From the NCBI GenBank assembly GCA_004835665.1, contig RBKR01000019.1:620001-684000 (forward strand): a DNA stretch of 64,000 bases, in the 5' to 3' direction. A model generated the notes under the pieces. That model did no database searches and was not told where the DNA came from. It saw only the letters and a list, made by a program, of their open reading frames with translations. This DNA is from Phoma sp. XZ068. Taxonomy: Eukaryota > Ascomycota > Dothideomycetes > Pleosporales > Didymellaceae. Positions 35,090-44,778 of this stretch are shown here, one piece after another (position 1 is the first letter of the stretch; every line of letters begins with the position of its first letter). The translations under genes and the position numbers were made by a program.

Positions 35090-35706
35090 CTTGATGGAGA
35101 TTGAGGATACTGTGTTTGCAATTGGCGTTGTTTGTTAGATGGTGGAGCTCAGATGAAGCTTAGGCAGCTGATGAGCTGAGACTGGGTGTGACGTAGATCG
35201 CCTGGTCGGAGCTTTCTTCCTAAGGCCGCACAGCTGACCAACCGGATTCGCAACCCACCCATCCGCTAGATGTTGCAGTTAATTGCGGGGATATGCGCCT
35301 TGCTTTGACTGTGCATGTAGAATATGATGCAAATCGTGACAGTCTAGAGCTCGTCTGTGCAAAGAGACCTAGGATGAAAACGGCGAGAATCTTGCAAATG
35401 CGAGCTCGGGAATCTGACGACACATGGAGGAAAAATGGACCAAAGCAATTTCGAGTCACAAAAGGCTATATTTGTTATGTAGCCGTGCAAAAGCCGAATG
35501 TACATTTACGCCATGAGTATGCCCCCATCATCCCAAAGTGTGGGATCTTGCTGCTGCGGGGTGGCGTGCCGTGGCGACGCCCACCTCATACGGAGAGTCC
35601 CATGCCCTCTGATCCAGAGTCATAGCCAGCCCGAGGAAACCGAATTCATGACAATAACATCTAGCTCATCGTGCTCGTTCCGAACGCCCTCTCGTTACTG
35701 AGTTGT
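35090..35706. other. Intergenic between RPS30 and FMP46
   Basis: A plus-strand open frame at 35293-35625 (110 codons) has no family motif. Nothing else recognised. Confidence 0.4.
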
Positions 35707-36147
35707 TTACGAGGTGGGGTTGGGGTTCATCTGCGCCTGATCAGCATGTTTGTCTTCAGACAAGACGATCGTGTTAACTGACCTTCCTCTTGCCGCCGGT
35801 CATGGTGACGTTGACGAAACGGCGGGTGTAAGTGAGCCTCTTCTTGGCGCGGCCCTTGGGGGTCTTCTTCTTCTCCTGGGGCTCAACCTATTTCCAGCGT
35901 GTCAGCCTCTGTCCAGCCATTCAACCATCCATCGTTTGCCACGTCCCGCGCCATCCACATGTTCGCCGTAGGGTGCGTCGAGTCGAGTCGGTGTCGCAGT
36001 CGCGGTGCGTGCAGTCAGGAGGAGTGTAGGCTTACCTTGGCTGCGACTTGTTAGCACTCGTCATACACTTGGTTCTGGGAGTTGAGACTTACGAGTCTGA
36101 GACTTGACCTTTCCGGCACGAGCGAGGGATCCGTGAACCTTACCCAT
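35707..36147 (-). CDS. RPS30: 40S ribosomal protein S30 (eS30), with a 5-nt exon
   Basis: Four exons: 36147-36093, 36040-36036, 35887-35783 and 35730-35707, giving 62 aa. Exon 2 is five bases (CCAAG), lying between a CGCAG acceptor and a GTAAGC donor. Together with the split codon from exon 1 it encodes Pro-Lys of the invariant SQTPKVEPQEKK stretch. The last exon adds MNPNPTS. Core motifs: KVHGSLARAGKVKSQT, TGRAK-like GRAKKRLTYTRRFVNV. Introns are 52, 148 and 52 nt. No N-terminal ubiquitin-like fusion, unlike animal FAU. Any annotation skipping exon 2 would lose the frame (five bases). Confidence 0.92.
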
Positions 36148-36817
36148 GATTGCGGTTGATGGGTTTGATGAGTTGGCGACTGTTGGTTCTGTGTGGCAAA
36201 TCGCAGGTCAGCTGTGTTCTACCGTCGAAGGAAAGTCGTGTGCGGGCGACGCGAAATTATTGCTGTCGCAGAGTCCGTGTGCAGGGGTCGTCGAAGGCGC
36301 GTTCGTGCGGATTGGGATACGTACAGGTTGGCGGTGCGGTGTCGATGACTGGCGGCGGCGGCGTTTGAGGAGTATCGAATTTGGCTGTGTCCTAATCGTA
36401 AGCGAGAAGCGGCGATCACGCGGATTTGCTTGGCACAGTCCAGGCCGCATCACTGATCAATCTTATCAGATGGAAGGCGCGAACACCAAACTTCGAGGAC
36501 GCGCATCTAGTTCGCAACAACACTCAGCAACAACAAACTTGACGAACACAAAGGTGCACTCCGCTGCAGGTGTTTTGGTGAACATCATCGCTCTCGCAGC
36601 TCCAAGACAGGATCATGGCTCTTGACTTCGGGTTAGAATACTTGGCCGGCATCCGCCGCCTGTACAATCGCGTGATGCACTTGTATGTCCCGCTCAAACG
36701 CCCCGTTTGACCTCCTTCACCACACTGGTTACGACGCCAGGATTACCATTCAGCAGATCAGTGTGCAACATCATTATCCTTCTTCTCCTGTATAGCGCAC
36801 TTGACCCGTAAAGCATC
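36148..36817. promoter_or_regulatory. Divergent promoter of RPS30 and the CREG-like gene
   Basis: The RPS30 side is GC-rich. The CREG side contains a 31-codon ORF (36615-36710) described separately. No TATA box recognised. Confidence 0.4.
36615..36710 (+). other. Small upstream ORF, 31 codons
   Basis: ATG at 36615, stop at 36708-36710. Begins MALDFGLEYLAGIRRLYN and looks protein-like (amphipathic helix). A GTATGT donor lies inside it at 36683. If joined to the TATAG acceptor at 36795 it would stop at 36811, giving 27 residues and ending six bases before the CREG-like ATG. Either a tiny gene or a regulatory uORF of the downstream gene; I do not recognise a family. Confidence 0.3.
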
Positions 36818-37570
36818 ATGTATCTCTCCACCGCCATTGTGTCCCTTATCTCCCTAACCTCGGCCTCCAACCTCCCATCACCACAGTGTCTCTTCACCAA
36901 CCCTCCTCAGCACGATGCTGGCTTCACTATCCCCACGGTTCATGAATCTGCCGTCCAAGCGCGCCGCATCCTCCGCCTCGAGAGCATCGGCACACTCTCC
37001 ACCGTCTTCCCCTCATCCTCGCACCATGCCACCGAGAACCGGCCGTCCGTCGATGGGGCACCCATCGGTTTGATGGATTACTTCGGCGACTGCGAGCCAG
37101 ACACCGGCAACCCTACTATCCTCGCCATCAGCATCGCGACATCCTTTAAGAACGTCGATGCCGGATCAAATATCACGCTAAGCATGCGCTGGCACCCTCA
37201 AGACAACGTGTGGCGCAGTCCGGCATCGCTGCCCCGCTTCTCGCTCGTAGGCCATCTGGAGGAGATAAATGCGGACGAGATTAGCAAATCAAGTCTCACG
37301 ACATGCTTTGTCAAGTACCACCCTGATGCTGCGTGGTGGCTGCCTGGCAACCGGATCCACGAGAGCAAGTGGGTGAGACTGGTGGTCGATGAGGTGTACT
37401 GGATCGGAGGCTTTGGAGACCGTGCGTACATTGGATGGATTCCTACCAAAGATTGGTTCAGTGTGACACCCGAGGAGATTGAGGCCATTCGGCTGCCAGG
37501 CGAGAAGAAGAGTGGGTGGGGTAGCTGGAAGTCTTGGGTTGGACTTGGTGAAGAGGCCATCGAGTTGTAA
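36818..37570 (+). CDS. Secreted CREG-like protein, FMN-binding split barrel
   Basis: Single exon, 250 aa. A signal peptide (MYLSTAIVSLISLTSA) is followed by a pyridoxamine-phosphate-oxidase-like domain of the CREG type: AVQARRILRLESIGTLSTVFP, then GLMDYFGDCEPDTGNPTIL, ISIATSFKNV and LPRFSLVGHLEEI. The segment TTCFVKYHPDAAWW and the C-terminal DEVYWIGGFGDRAYIGWIP are typical. CREG proteins are secreted or endolysosomal glycoproteins, and most lack enzymatic activity. One Asn-glycosylation sequon (NIT) is visible near residue 118. Confidence 0.82.
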   Translation: MYLSTAIVSLISLTSASNLPSPQCLFTNPPQHDAGFTIPTVHESAVQARRILRLESIGTLSTVFPSSSHHATENRPSVDGAPIGLMDYFGDCEPDTGNPTILAISIATSFKNVDAGSNITLSMRWHPQDNVWRSPASLPRFSLVGHLEEINADEISKSSLTTCFVKYHPDAAWWLPGNRIHESKWVRLVVDEVYWIGGFGDRAYIGWIPTKDWFSVTPEEIEAIRLPGEKKSGWGSWKSWVGLGEEAIEL

Positions 37571-38304
37571 GGTATGTTGGTTCACGAACGGGATACGGCA
37601 GCATGCTGGCGGTACTAAGGATCAGGCTATTGATTTAGGGGCATTGATTTAGGTGTATGTATGAGTCTTGGTTGCTGAAGATGAGAGTGGGATAGGCGCC
37701 TGGCTGAAGTCAGGTCTGATGATCTGCTTGATACATGTACTGCAGAAAATGGAATAAGATTTCTGTCAATCCACTGTCCTTGGCTGTGGTGAACACCTGC
37801 AGTGTTGCTAGAGTCTGCGTCATAGGGAAAGCCCCAAGACGCTGTCGTGTTTAGAGATCCGACATGTCGCTACCACATCTTGGGGCCCCTCAATCCACAA
37901 GGTTTAGTACTGAAACCATTGCTACTGGATTGTCCCATTAGTGAGTGTATTTAGTTCTACATCCTCGCTGCTCGAAGAGAAGGCTTGCGAATGTGAAAAA
38001 TCCTGCTTTAGCCGGGCCTATCCGCCACGTACGTTCTGAGCAGCTTCTTGAGCCACACCCCCCTATTGCAGTTGTCTTGCAGACTAGATGTTGAGATTTG
38101 AGTCACCTGGATGACTGCAATATCGCATAACTATATATCCGGTCATGAAAGACTTTCTCCTGGCTGCCTTTGCAGGCCCCTCACTCATTCGGTTCGAAAG
38201 AGGCCTACCAGAGCAGTCAGAACTGTCTATCACAATTTTCGCTTCCACACTGGAGATACATCTTCAGATTCATCGCTCTAGTTCTCGTCAGTTTACTTGC
38301 CTCA
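37571..38304. other. Intergenic with TATA-like element
   Basis: No gene seen. TATATAT at 38132-38138 could serve the downstream acetyltransferase gene. Confidence 0.4.
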
Positions 38305-38895
38305 ATGCAGACCACAAAGCAGTCTTTACTCCATCGAACATGGACTCGCGACTCCTACCTCATCTCCACTGACACCTCCCTAATACCCATATCGGAGCTA
38401 AACGCCGCCTTCGCAACGGATCTAGTGTACTGGGCGGATCCTCTTCCCGAGCGCCTCATGCGCGAAGCACTCGAAAACTCCCTATGCTTTGGCCTTTACG
38501 ACACCATGCCTACCGATGAGGCCACCACCACACATACAACCAGCACCAAAGTGTCTGAAGATTCGCAGTCGAAGCAAAATAGGAAGCTGATAGGCTTCTC
38601 ACGTTGCGTAACCGATTTCAGCACATTCAGCTACCTGACAGACGTATACATTCTCCCTTCATACCAAGGCGAAGGGCTTGGAAAGTGGATTGTGCGATGC
38701 GTGGGGGAAGTTCATGATTCCATGCCACACTTGAGAAGGAGCCTTCTATTTACGAGCGATTGGGAGAGGAGCGTGCCGTTCTACGAGAGAGAGCTAGGAA
38801 TGAGTCTCGTGAAGGGACACGGCGGGAAAGAAGGTGGTGGATCGGCGGTTATGCAGAAATTAGGACCTGGAGCTCCTGTTGCCTTACGACGATAG
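38305..38895 (+). CDS. GNAT-family N-acetyltransferase
   Basis: Single exon, 196 aa. Motif A is clear: FSYLTDVYILPSYQGEGLGKWIV, with QGEGLG as the acetyl-CoA pyrophosphate loop. Preceding strands (KLIGFSRCVTD) and the later SWERSVPFYER-like segment (TSDWERSVPFYERELGM) complete the fold. Substrate unknown. The N-terminal start RTWTRDSYLISTD is usual for fungal members. The open frame runs upstream to 38170 without an ATG, so an upstream exon is possible but not needed. Confidence 0.8.
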   Translation: MQTTKQSLLHRTWTRDSYLISTDTSLIPISELNAAFATDLVYWADPLPERLMREALENSLCFGLYDTMPTDEATTTHTTSTKVSEDSQSKQNRKLIGFSRCVTDFSTFSYLTDVYILPSYQGEGLGKWIVRCVGEVHDSMPHLRRSLLFTSDWERSVPFYERELGMSLVKGHGGKEGGGSAVMQKLGPGAPVALRR

Positions 38896-38994
38896 GACAG
38901 ATGTCTAAGGCTACCGGAAGCCAACAAGAGCATTGTAAATATCGGTATATCAACAAGCTACAGTATTGCGCGCTCGTCAACGCTGAGTCAGACC

Positions 38995-40245
38995 TTAGCT
39001 AAAGTCATCCTCCACGTATTGGACACCAATCTCTTCGAACACCCTGATGACTGTCGCATCATCAACATCAAGTCTAAGCGCGTTTCCAATGCTGCGCATG
39101 TAACCAGAAACTGTTCCTTTATCGCGCACGATATCGTATTTGAGTCGTAATACGTCAAAAACGTCCTGGAAGATGTCCGAAGTCGATTTGGAGTAGTCAG
39201 GTACAATAAGGCCGTCAGTTGCGACTAACGGTAGAAGCGCGTAGATGTGGTCCCGTGGATCTAAGCAACCAGAATCACTGTATTGGTGGATGAGAGAGCC
39301 AAATATGTCCAGCCAGTCCAACTCATTCTGGCTTCGCGATGTGAATTGGTACCTAGTCTGGATTCGAGATGTGATTCTGTACCTGTTCTGGCTTTGCCAT
39401 GTAACTCTCTGCCTAACCAAGCCCATTGCTGTGGTCGCGTCGATTTCTGACATGATTTCTCTCATAGGGTCTTCGAGCGCCGGGAAACCAGTCCAACCGA
39501 AGGGCTCGATTAAGTAATCAACGTCAGGCGGTGATGTGGATTGTGTGGCAGGCACCTTTTGGAGTCTCTTCGACCACAGGAGATCCTTCGCCGAACGCTC
39601 GAAACGGTGTAGATAGCTGATGTCAAGTTTCAAGCTCCCACATCGTATGTAGAGACTTTCCGCGATGACAAATTCCTGAACAATCCAAAGTCTCGACCAG
39701 TACTCCACGTTACAGAATTCTAGCATGTCCTGCCAGTCCTCGGAATCCCAATTATCCAGGCTGGGCTCCATTGTAAAAGTGTTTTCCCAGTGTTGCGCAT
39801 ACAACCAGAGCAGATTTTGTATGGCTTTGACAACTCCCTCATTACCATGCCCCGGCCCAAGCCATGCGTGTACGTTCTGAGCACCCTGATATATCTTATG
39901 CATGAGTCCTACTTGCCAACCTCTCTCCTCGACATTCTCTTGGTTGATGCAGATTGCGTCGATCCATAGTAGTCCGGTATACCCCTCTTCGCGGAGACGA
40001 AGGAGAACCCTCCATATGTTCATGCGGATGGTGAAGTACAATCCATCGATTTCTATTATCTTTGGAAGATCAAGACTGCCCCATACGTAGGAAATAGCGT
40101 CATAGCGAGGCGGAGCATCCATGGAAAATACCTGTAAGTCACAGCATATTGTGCCGAGCGGTCCTTCCAGCTCGATCATGGGTAGAATGCGTAAGAATCG
40201 GGTTTCATTACCGCTGAGAGGGTGTAGGTCGTAGAGATCGGTCAT
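38995..40245 (-). CDS. HET-domain protein (heterokaryon incompatibility)
   Basis: Single exon, 416 aa. The HET domain spans about residues 45-195: YDAISYVWGS, then LLRLREEGYTGLLWIDAICINQENVEER and the IYQGAQNVHAWLG block, followed by YWSRLWIVQEF. These are the three conserved HET blocks, a TIR-like fold that triggers programmed death when non-self is sensed. A later block CLDPRDHIYALLPL is also typical. Between about residues 272 and 305 it carries three imperfect 10-residue repeats. Convergent with the GNAT gene, only 99 bp away. Could be a vegetative-incompatibility or general immunity-type locus. Confidence 0.9.
   Translation of the reverse strand: MTDLYDLHPLSGNETRFLRILPMIELEGPLGTICCDLQVFSMDAPPRYDAISYVWGSLDLPKIIEIDGLYFTIRMNIWRVLLRLREEGYTGLLWIDAICINQENVEERGWQVGLMHKIYQGAQNVHAWLGPGHGNEGVVKAIQNLLWLYAQHWENTFTMEPSLDNWDSEDWQDMLEFCNVEYWSRLWIVQEFVIAESLYIRCGSLKLDISYLHRFERSAKDLLWSKRLQKVPATQSTSPPDVDYLIEPFGWTGFPALEDPMREIMSEIDATTAMGLVRQRVTWQSQNRYRITSRIQTRYQFTSRSQNELDWLDIFGSLIHQYSDSGCLDPRDHIYALLPLVATDGLIVPDYSKSTSDIFQDVFDVLRLKYDIVRDKGTVSGYMRSIGNALRLDVDDATVIRVFEEIGVQYVEDDFS
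39328..39417. repeat. Three 30-bp tandem repeats inside the HET gene
   Basis: Units 39328-39357, 39358-39387 and 39388-39417, diverged but aligned end to end. On the coding strand they give ten-residue units with the pattern x-Arg-Tyr-x-Ile/Phe-Thr-Ser-Arg-x-Gln. The reading frame is kept. Confidence 0.85.
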
Positions 40246-40596
40246 GATCGTCGCTCATATGAGTAGCAGACACAGAGAGCGGAATACTTTTGTGATGGAC
40301 AAGGTGGGCTCGGTTTGTCATGTACGTAGTCCGTAAAGGTGTTGAAACAAGACTTCATCGTTCGACCTGATAGCTGTCTTGAGAACCTGAGATACCGATC
40401 TGAGGGGAAGTGGCAGAACAGCTTTTGTTACGACTGCCTTCCATGCGGCTGTGCTGCGAGTTCGAGCGGCTGACCTGTTGTACAAGCCAATCAGAATTCC
40501 CAGACGCACATCGTTACGCAATTGGTTAATGATCAGATATATATTATAGTTCGAGATTTTGTATTTGTGAGGGCCTTGATAGGCCAAGACCTAAAA
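40246..40596. other. Intergenic between PL4 lyase and HET gene
   Basis: HET promoter and PL4 3' flank. No gene seen. Confidence 0.4.
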
Positions 40597-42634
40597 TCAT
40601 TTAACCTCCAGCCTCATCGCATCATACTGAACGTATAATGCTTCTGGGAGCAATGCGCTCTCATAGTTCTTACCACCGTACGGCAGACTCAGCACGAAGG
40701 TGTTCTCGCCCTCCTTCAGTAGCGTGGCATCGAAAACAAATTTGTTTGCAATGTTGTAGCAGATGACTGCTGACCTAACAGCGCAAGAGCTGGAGTGGTG
40801 GTACGGGATGACCCATGGCTGTAAGTCCTTTCCATTGACATTAACAGTGTAAGGAAGATTGGAGTATGGCTCGCTCGCGTTGTACACATCAGTGTTGCCT
40901 GCGGCTGATTTGGCACCTGCAAGCTGAACTGTGAATGTTGCGGTCTTCTTGTTTTTCAGCTGCTGAGCCTTGGCGTCAAACTGAATAGTCCAGTTGTTGA
41001 CATTTTCGTACACAGGTTCTGGACGTTCATAGTTTGCTTTGCCGCCAAAGATGCTCCAGTGAACGTAGTTGAGCGCCTTGGAAGGGTCGTCACGGCCGAC
41101 CTTGTAGGTGACACCGTTGGGGAATTCAGTCACAAAGTCGTAGTCAGCCCAGTACAGCCTGTACTCATCGGTGAGAAGAGGGTGAGTGGGTGACTGAGCA
41201 TATCCGTGGCGGTACTCTCCAGCAGACTTGTCAGGGGTGCCAATGCGCCAGAGTTCAGTGCCTGCGCTTTCGGGGTCCCATTTTGCCTTGACATTGGTGT
41301 TCTTTCCTGCTGTAACGCTAATATTGTCTTGGATATAGTCGCCGAAGATACCGTCAGCATAGACTGTAAGGCGGTAGTCACCGGCCTTGACACGATCGAT
41401 GCTCACTTCGCCATTCGAGGGAACTTCAGCCCAGTACTGATAGGCTTTCGTATCGAAAACGTTGTCCTGGAAGTCAACACCGCTCTGTGCGAGGACGGCG
41501 AGCGCGTTCTTAGCGCCCTTGGGGAGGTTGATCTTGGCCTTGAAAGTGCCACGCCCAGCTGCAGTGACCAGGTTAGGAACGTGCTTAGCAAGAGAGTCGT
41601 AAAACTCCGCGTTCCAGTTGGGCTTGAGACCGTACTGATCCGCGTCGGCACGGAGCTCGTCAAGGGAGCCGCCTTTGTTGAAATGGAAGTATTGCGGTCC
41701 AAAGGTCCTGTCAAAGCCGTGAGTAATGTTGGGCGTTTGGTCGCCGTGGTGATTGCTGCTGATGTAGTTGTAGACAATCCCATCGACCACAAGGTCTGAG
41801 TGCAACGGTCCCCCGAAGTATGTCTCGACCGTGTTATGTACCAGCCAGGCGCCATATGTTGTTCCATTAGCGCTGCCGGATCCATCTGCCCACATGCCGT
41901 GTGATTTGTGCTTCCTCCAAGTATCCTGGAACCTATACCGAATCAGCACATACGATGCAGTGGTGCGCGTCGTTCACAGCTTACGTGTACTTGGTGAAAT
42001 AGTCACCAACACCCTGAACATACGGGTCGTCTTTGTTTGGGAGATACCAAGTGGCATCCTGTACAACCACTTGACCCGCGGTATTTGGTCTAGGAGCGTC
42101 GAAGTCCTCATTGGTTACAAAATGAGTAAACAGAGGAGGATTGTGGTTGGGCCTGAACATAGTTCTGAGCTCCTGGAGGTTACGCAAGAATGGCGCACTT
42201 TCGTTGTAGTAGGCAACGCGACTGAAAGTGTGCAGGCCCGTCTCGCCTTCTCGCAAAAACCAATACTGCTCCAGACGCTGGCCCGTTGGCGCGTAAGTCT
42301 CGCCCATACTGATGCCTCCATACTTGACACCAGTAGCGTCTGTGCCGTTGAACAGTTTGTAGTCGACCTTGGTACCCCGACCGGGTGTCCAAAACCCAGA
42401 AGGAGTGCAGTAGCAATCAAGGTATGGTCCTACGCCTGTGTTGCCATCTTCTTTGCCTAGCAGGTTTTGGCCATCAAGCGTCAGTAGATTGATGTAACCA
42501 CGAGTCTTGCTGACACCTGCGACGAGACGCTCGTTAGAGATGGTCAGGCTGCTGTTATTTTCCGAAGCCTTGAGAAGGGCCCAAGTTGACGATGTCAACG
42601 ATAGCAGTGCTGTTGTCGCAAGACTGGAACGCAT
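40597..42634 (-). CDS. Rhamnogalacturonan lyase, polysaccharide lyase family 4
   Basis: Exons 42634-41985 and 41932-40597 (52-nt phase-2 intron, GTAAGC donor) give 661 aa. Signal peptide MRSSLATTALLSLTSSTWA. The N-terminal lyase domain has GYINLLTLDGQNLLG, GPYLDCYCTPSGFWTPG and ELRTMFRPNHNPPLFTHF. Then comes an fn3-like domain (RGTFKAKINLPKG, GDYRLTVYADGIFGDY) and a C-terminal CBM-like domain (LWRIGTPDKSAGEYRHG to the end, ALYVQYDAMRLEV). It cleaves the rhamnogalacturonan I backbone of pectin by beta-elimination, outside the cell. Length matches RglB-type enzymes. A TATA element lies 58 bp upstream. Confidence 0.93.
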
Positions 42635-43134
42635 GGTCGTAAAGGAGCGTCAATGATGAACACTACATGTCCGTCCACAGCGCGGCTCTCCATTTTTATA
42701 ACTTGAACTGCATGGGTTTTACCCGGTAGACGGGAAAACTACACGGGGATTCAGGGGCAAATCCTCGCTGAGATCCGTGATGAATCCGGGGAAAATGAGG
42801 GGATGGCAATCTCATATCGGTTCTTCGGTGCGAATGCGACCGAGCTAGGGAACGCACTACCGTGATCGCACAGCCTCATTCAATCGAGTGCTATTACCAA
42901 CCGACTCATGTTAGCCACATGCAGAAGCTGCTGAACGTTGAATGCCCTGGTCAGATGGTTGTGGGTATGATCAGACGAACAGATAAGAAGGGCCCACAAA
43001 ACACCACGCACGCAAGCGCGTGACAGGGTTACGTCATCAAGTCCAGTGTCACCCACTTCAATGCGCAGCGACACCTTTGCACGCAGCACCTCCGTTCAGG
43101 GCTGCATTCGAGGTGGAAGCCTTTTGCTACAGAA
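42635..43134. promoter_or_regulatory. Divergent promoter of PL4 lyase and MFS transporter
   Basis: 500 bp. Contains a TATA element for the lyase (42693-42700) and one CreA-like CCGGGG at 42786-42791, which would fit carbon-catabolite control of a pectinase. The CreA match is short and may be chance. Confidence 0.45.
42693..42700 (-). promoter_or_regulatory. TATA box of the PL4 lyase gene
   Basis: TATAAAAA on the minus strand, about 58 bp before the ATG. Confidence 0.6.
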
Positions 43135-44675
43135 ATGAGGGCCTCTACAGATATTGTGAGGGAAGACTCACCGCTCTTGCATGTTACTGAAGGGCCGAAT
43201 ATCATTACGTTCAGCCACGATGACCCGGAAGATCCACGGAACTGGTCTCTACTTCGAAAATGGGTGATGGTAGCAGCCATCATCCCTATTGACCTCAGTG
43301 TCAGCTGGGGCGCCTCAGGGTAGAGACACTCCGAAAACTCCGGATTTTAAACGCTAACCTCGCGCCCAGTTTCTCGCCTGTTGCTGGCCAATTTGCGAAG
43401 GATATGGATGTGCCGGCACATGTCGCAACCCTGGGATTGAGCATGTATGTTCTGGGACTTGCATTTGGTCCGATGACGCTCGCTCCGCTCTCAGAATATT
43501 ATGGGCGACGACCTGTGTATATCTTCGCTTATGGCACTTTCCTCATGCTACTACTGGCAACTACATATGTGGAGAGTCTTGCACCATTCCTGGTATTGAG
43601 ACTCTTCTCTGGGTACTTCTCGTCAACCACCATCTCGAACTTCGGCGGGACTATTGCGGATCTGTGGCATCACAATGACACCGGACCCGCCATGTCGTGG
43701 TTCCTGTGGGCTGCAACCGGCGGCTCGCCAACAGGCTTCGTACTCTTCTCATTCATTGCACATGGAAGGACGTGGCACGAAGTGTTCCGAGTTATGTTTT
43801 TCATTTGTCTTGCATTCTGGATCATCCTGGTTGTTGCATTGTACACTCTTGGCGAGACGCGGCATAGTGTCATTCTTCTGACGAGAGCGAAGAAGTTGAG
43901 AAAGATGACCGGAAACGATGAAATTGAAGTCCCGGATGGACTGAAGCAACGAGGCCCCAGGCAGCTTTTCGGCACAGCACTAGCACGACCATTTCGCTTC
44001 CTAGCCACCGAGGCTATCATCCAGTTCGGTGCACTCTACAATGGCTTTCTCTATGGTCTATCCTTCCTGTTCAACGGCGCATTTCATATGATATTTGGGC
44101 CCAACGGCTACGGATATGGCACCATTGGAGTTGGTATCTGCTTTCTAGGCATTGTGTTTGGTATCTGTTTTGGCCTCTTCACAAACATATTCCAAGAGCG
44201 GTACTACCAGCGGCAGGTCGCCAAAGCTGGGCATCGAGACGTACCAGAAGCACGAGTGCACCACGCAAAATTAGCTGCTGTGGTACTGCCCATCTCGCTG
44301 CTTGCATTCGCCTTCACAGCAACACCAGACATCCATCCTTTCTTTCCAGTCCTTGCATCCGCCTTTTGGGGTTGGTCGTTCTACTGTCTCATTTTGATGA
44401 CTCTGACATACACGGAAGATGCATACAAGACATTCTCAGCGTCAGGTCTTGCAGGAGTCGGACTGATACGCAACTTGGCTGGCGCTGGATTCCCACTGGT
44501 GGGAAGAAGCCTGTTTCTCGGGATTGGCACAAAGAACGCTTGCCTTGTCCTGACGGGTCTGGCCGTGCTTTTGGCACCAATTCCATTTGTTTTGGAGAAG
44601 TACGGAGTGTCGCTACGCAAGCGAAGCCCTTGGGCTACGGCACACGAAGACGAAAGCGATAACCAAGGGGCCTGA
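43135..44675 (+). CDS. MFS transporter, DHA1 (drug:H+ antiporter) type
   Basis: Exons 43135-43319 and 43370-44675 (50-nt phase-2 intron with a GCTAACC branch point) give 496 aa. About 12 TM segments. The cytoplasmic N-terminus has the DHA1 sequence DDPEDPRNWS before TM1. MFS motif A appears in LAPLSEYYGRRPVYIF between TM2 and TM3. The long central loop follows GETRHSVIL and RAKKLRK. It exports or imports small molecules at the plasma membrane; substrate unknown. Convergent with the next transporter. Confidence 0.88.
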
Positions 44676-44778
44676 GGCATATAGCATCACGCAATTTGCA
44701 TGGTATTGGATCAACAATATAGGAATTCCAGGCACGGCTTCCGAAGAAGCAGTAAGGCCAACGCCTGTTTCTCAGTAA

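Noticed and set aside
41206..41799. 197-codon plus-strand ORF
   Set aside because: Antisense of the PL4 lyase, whose domains are fully accounted for on the minus strand.
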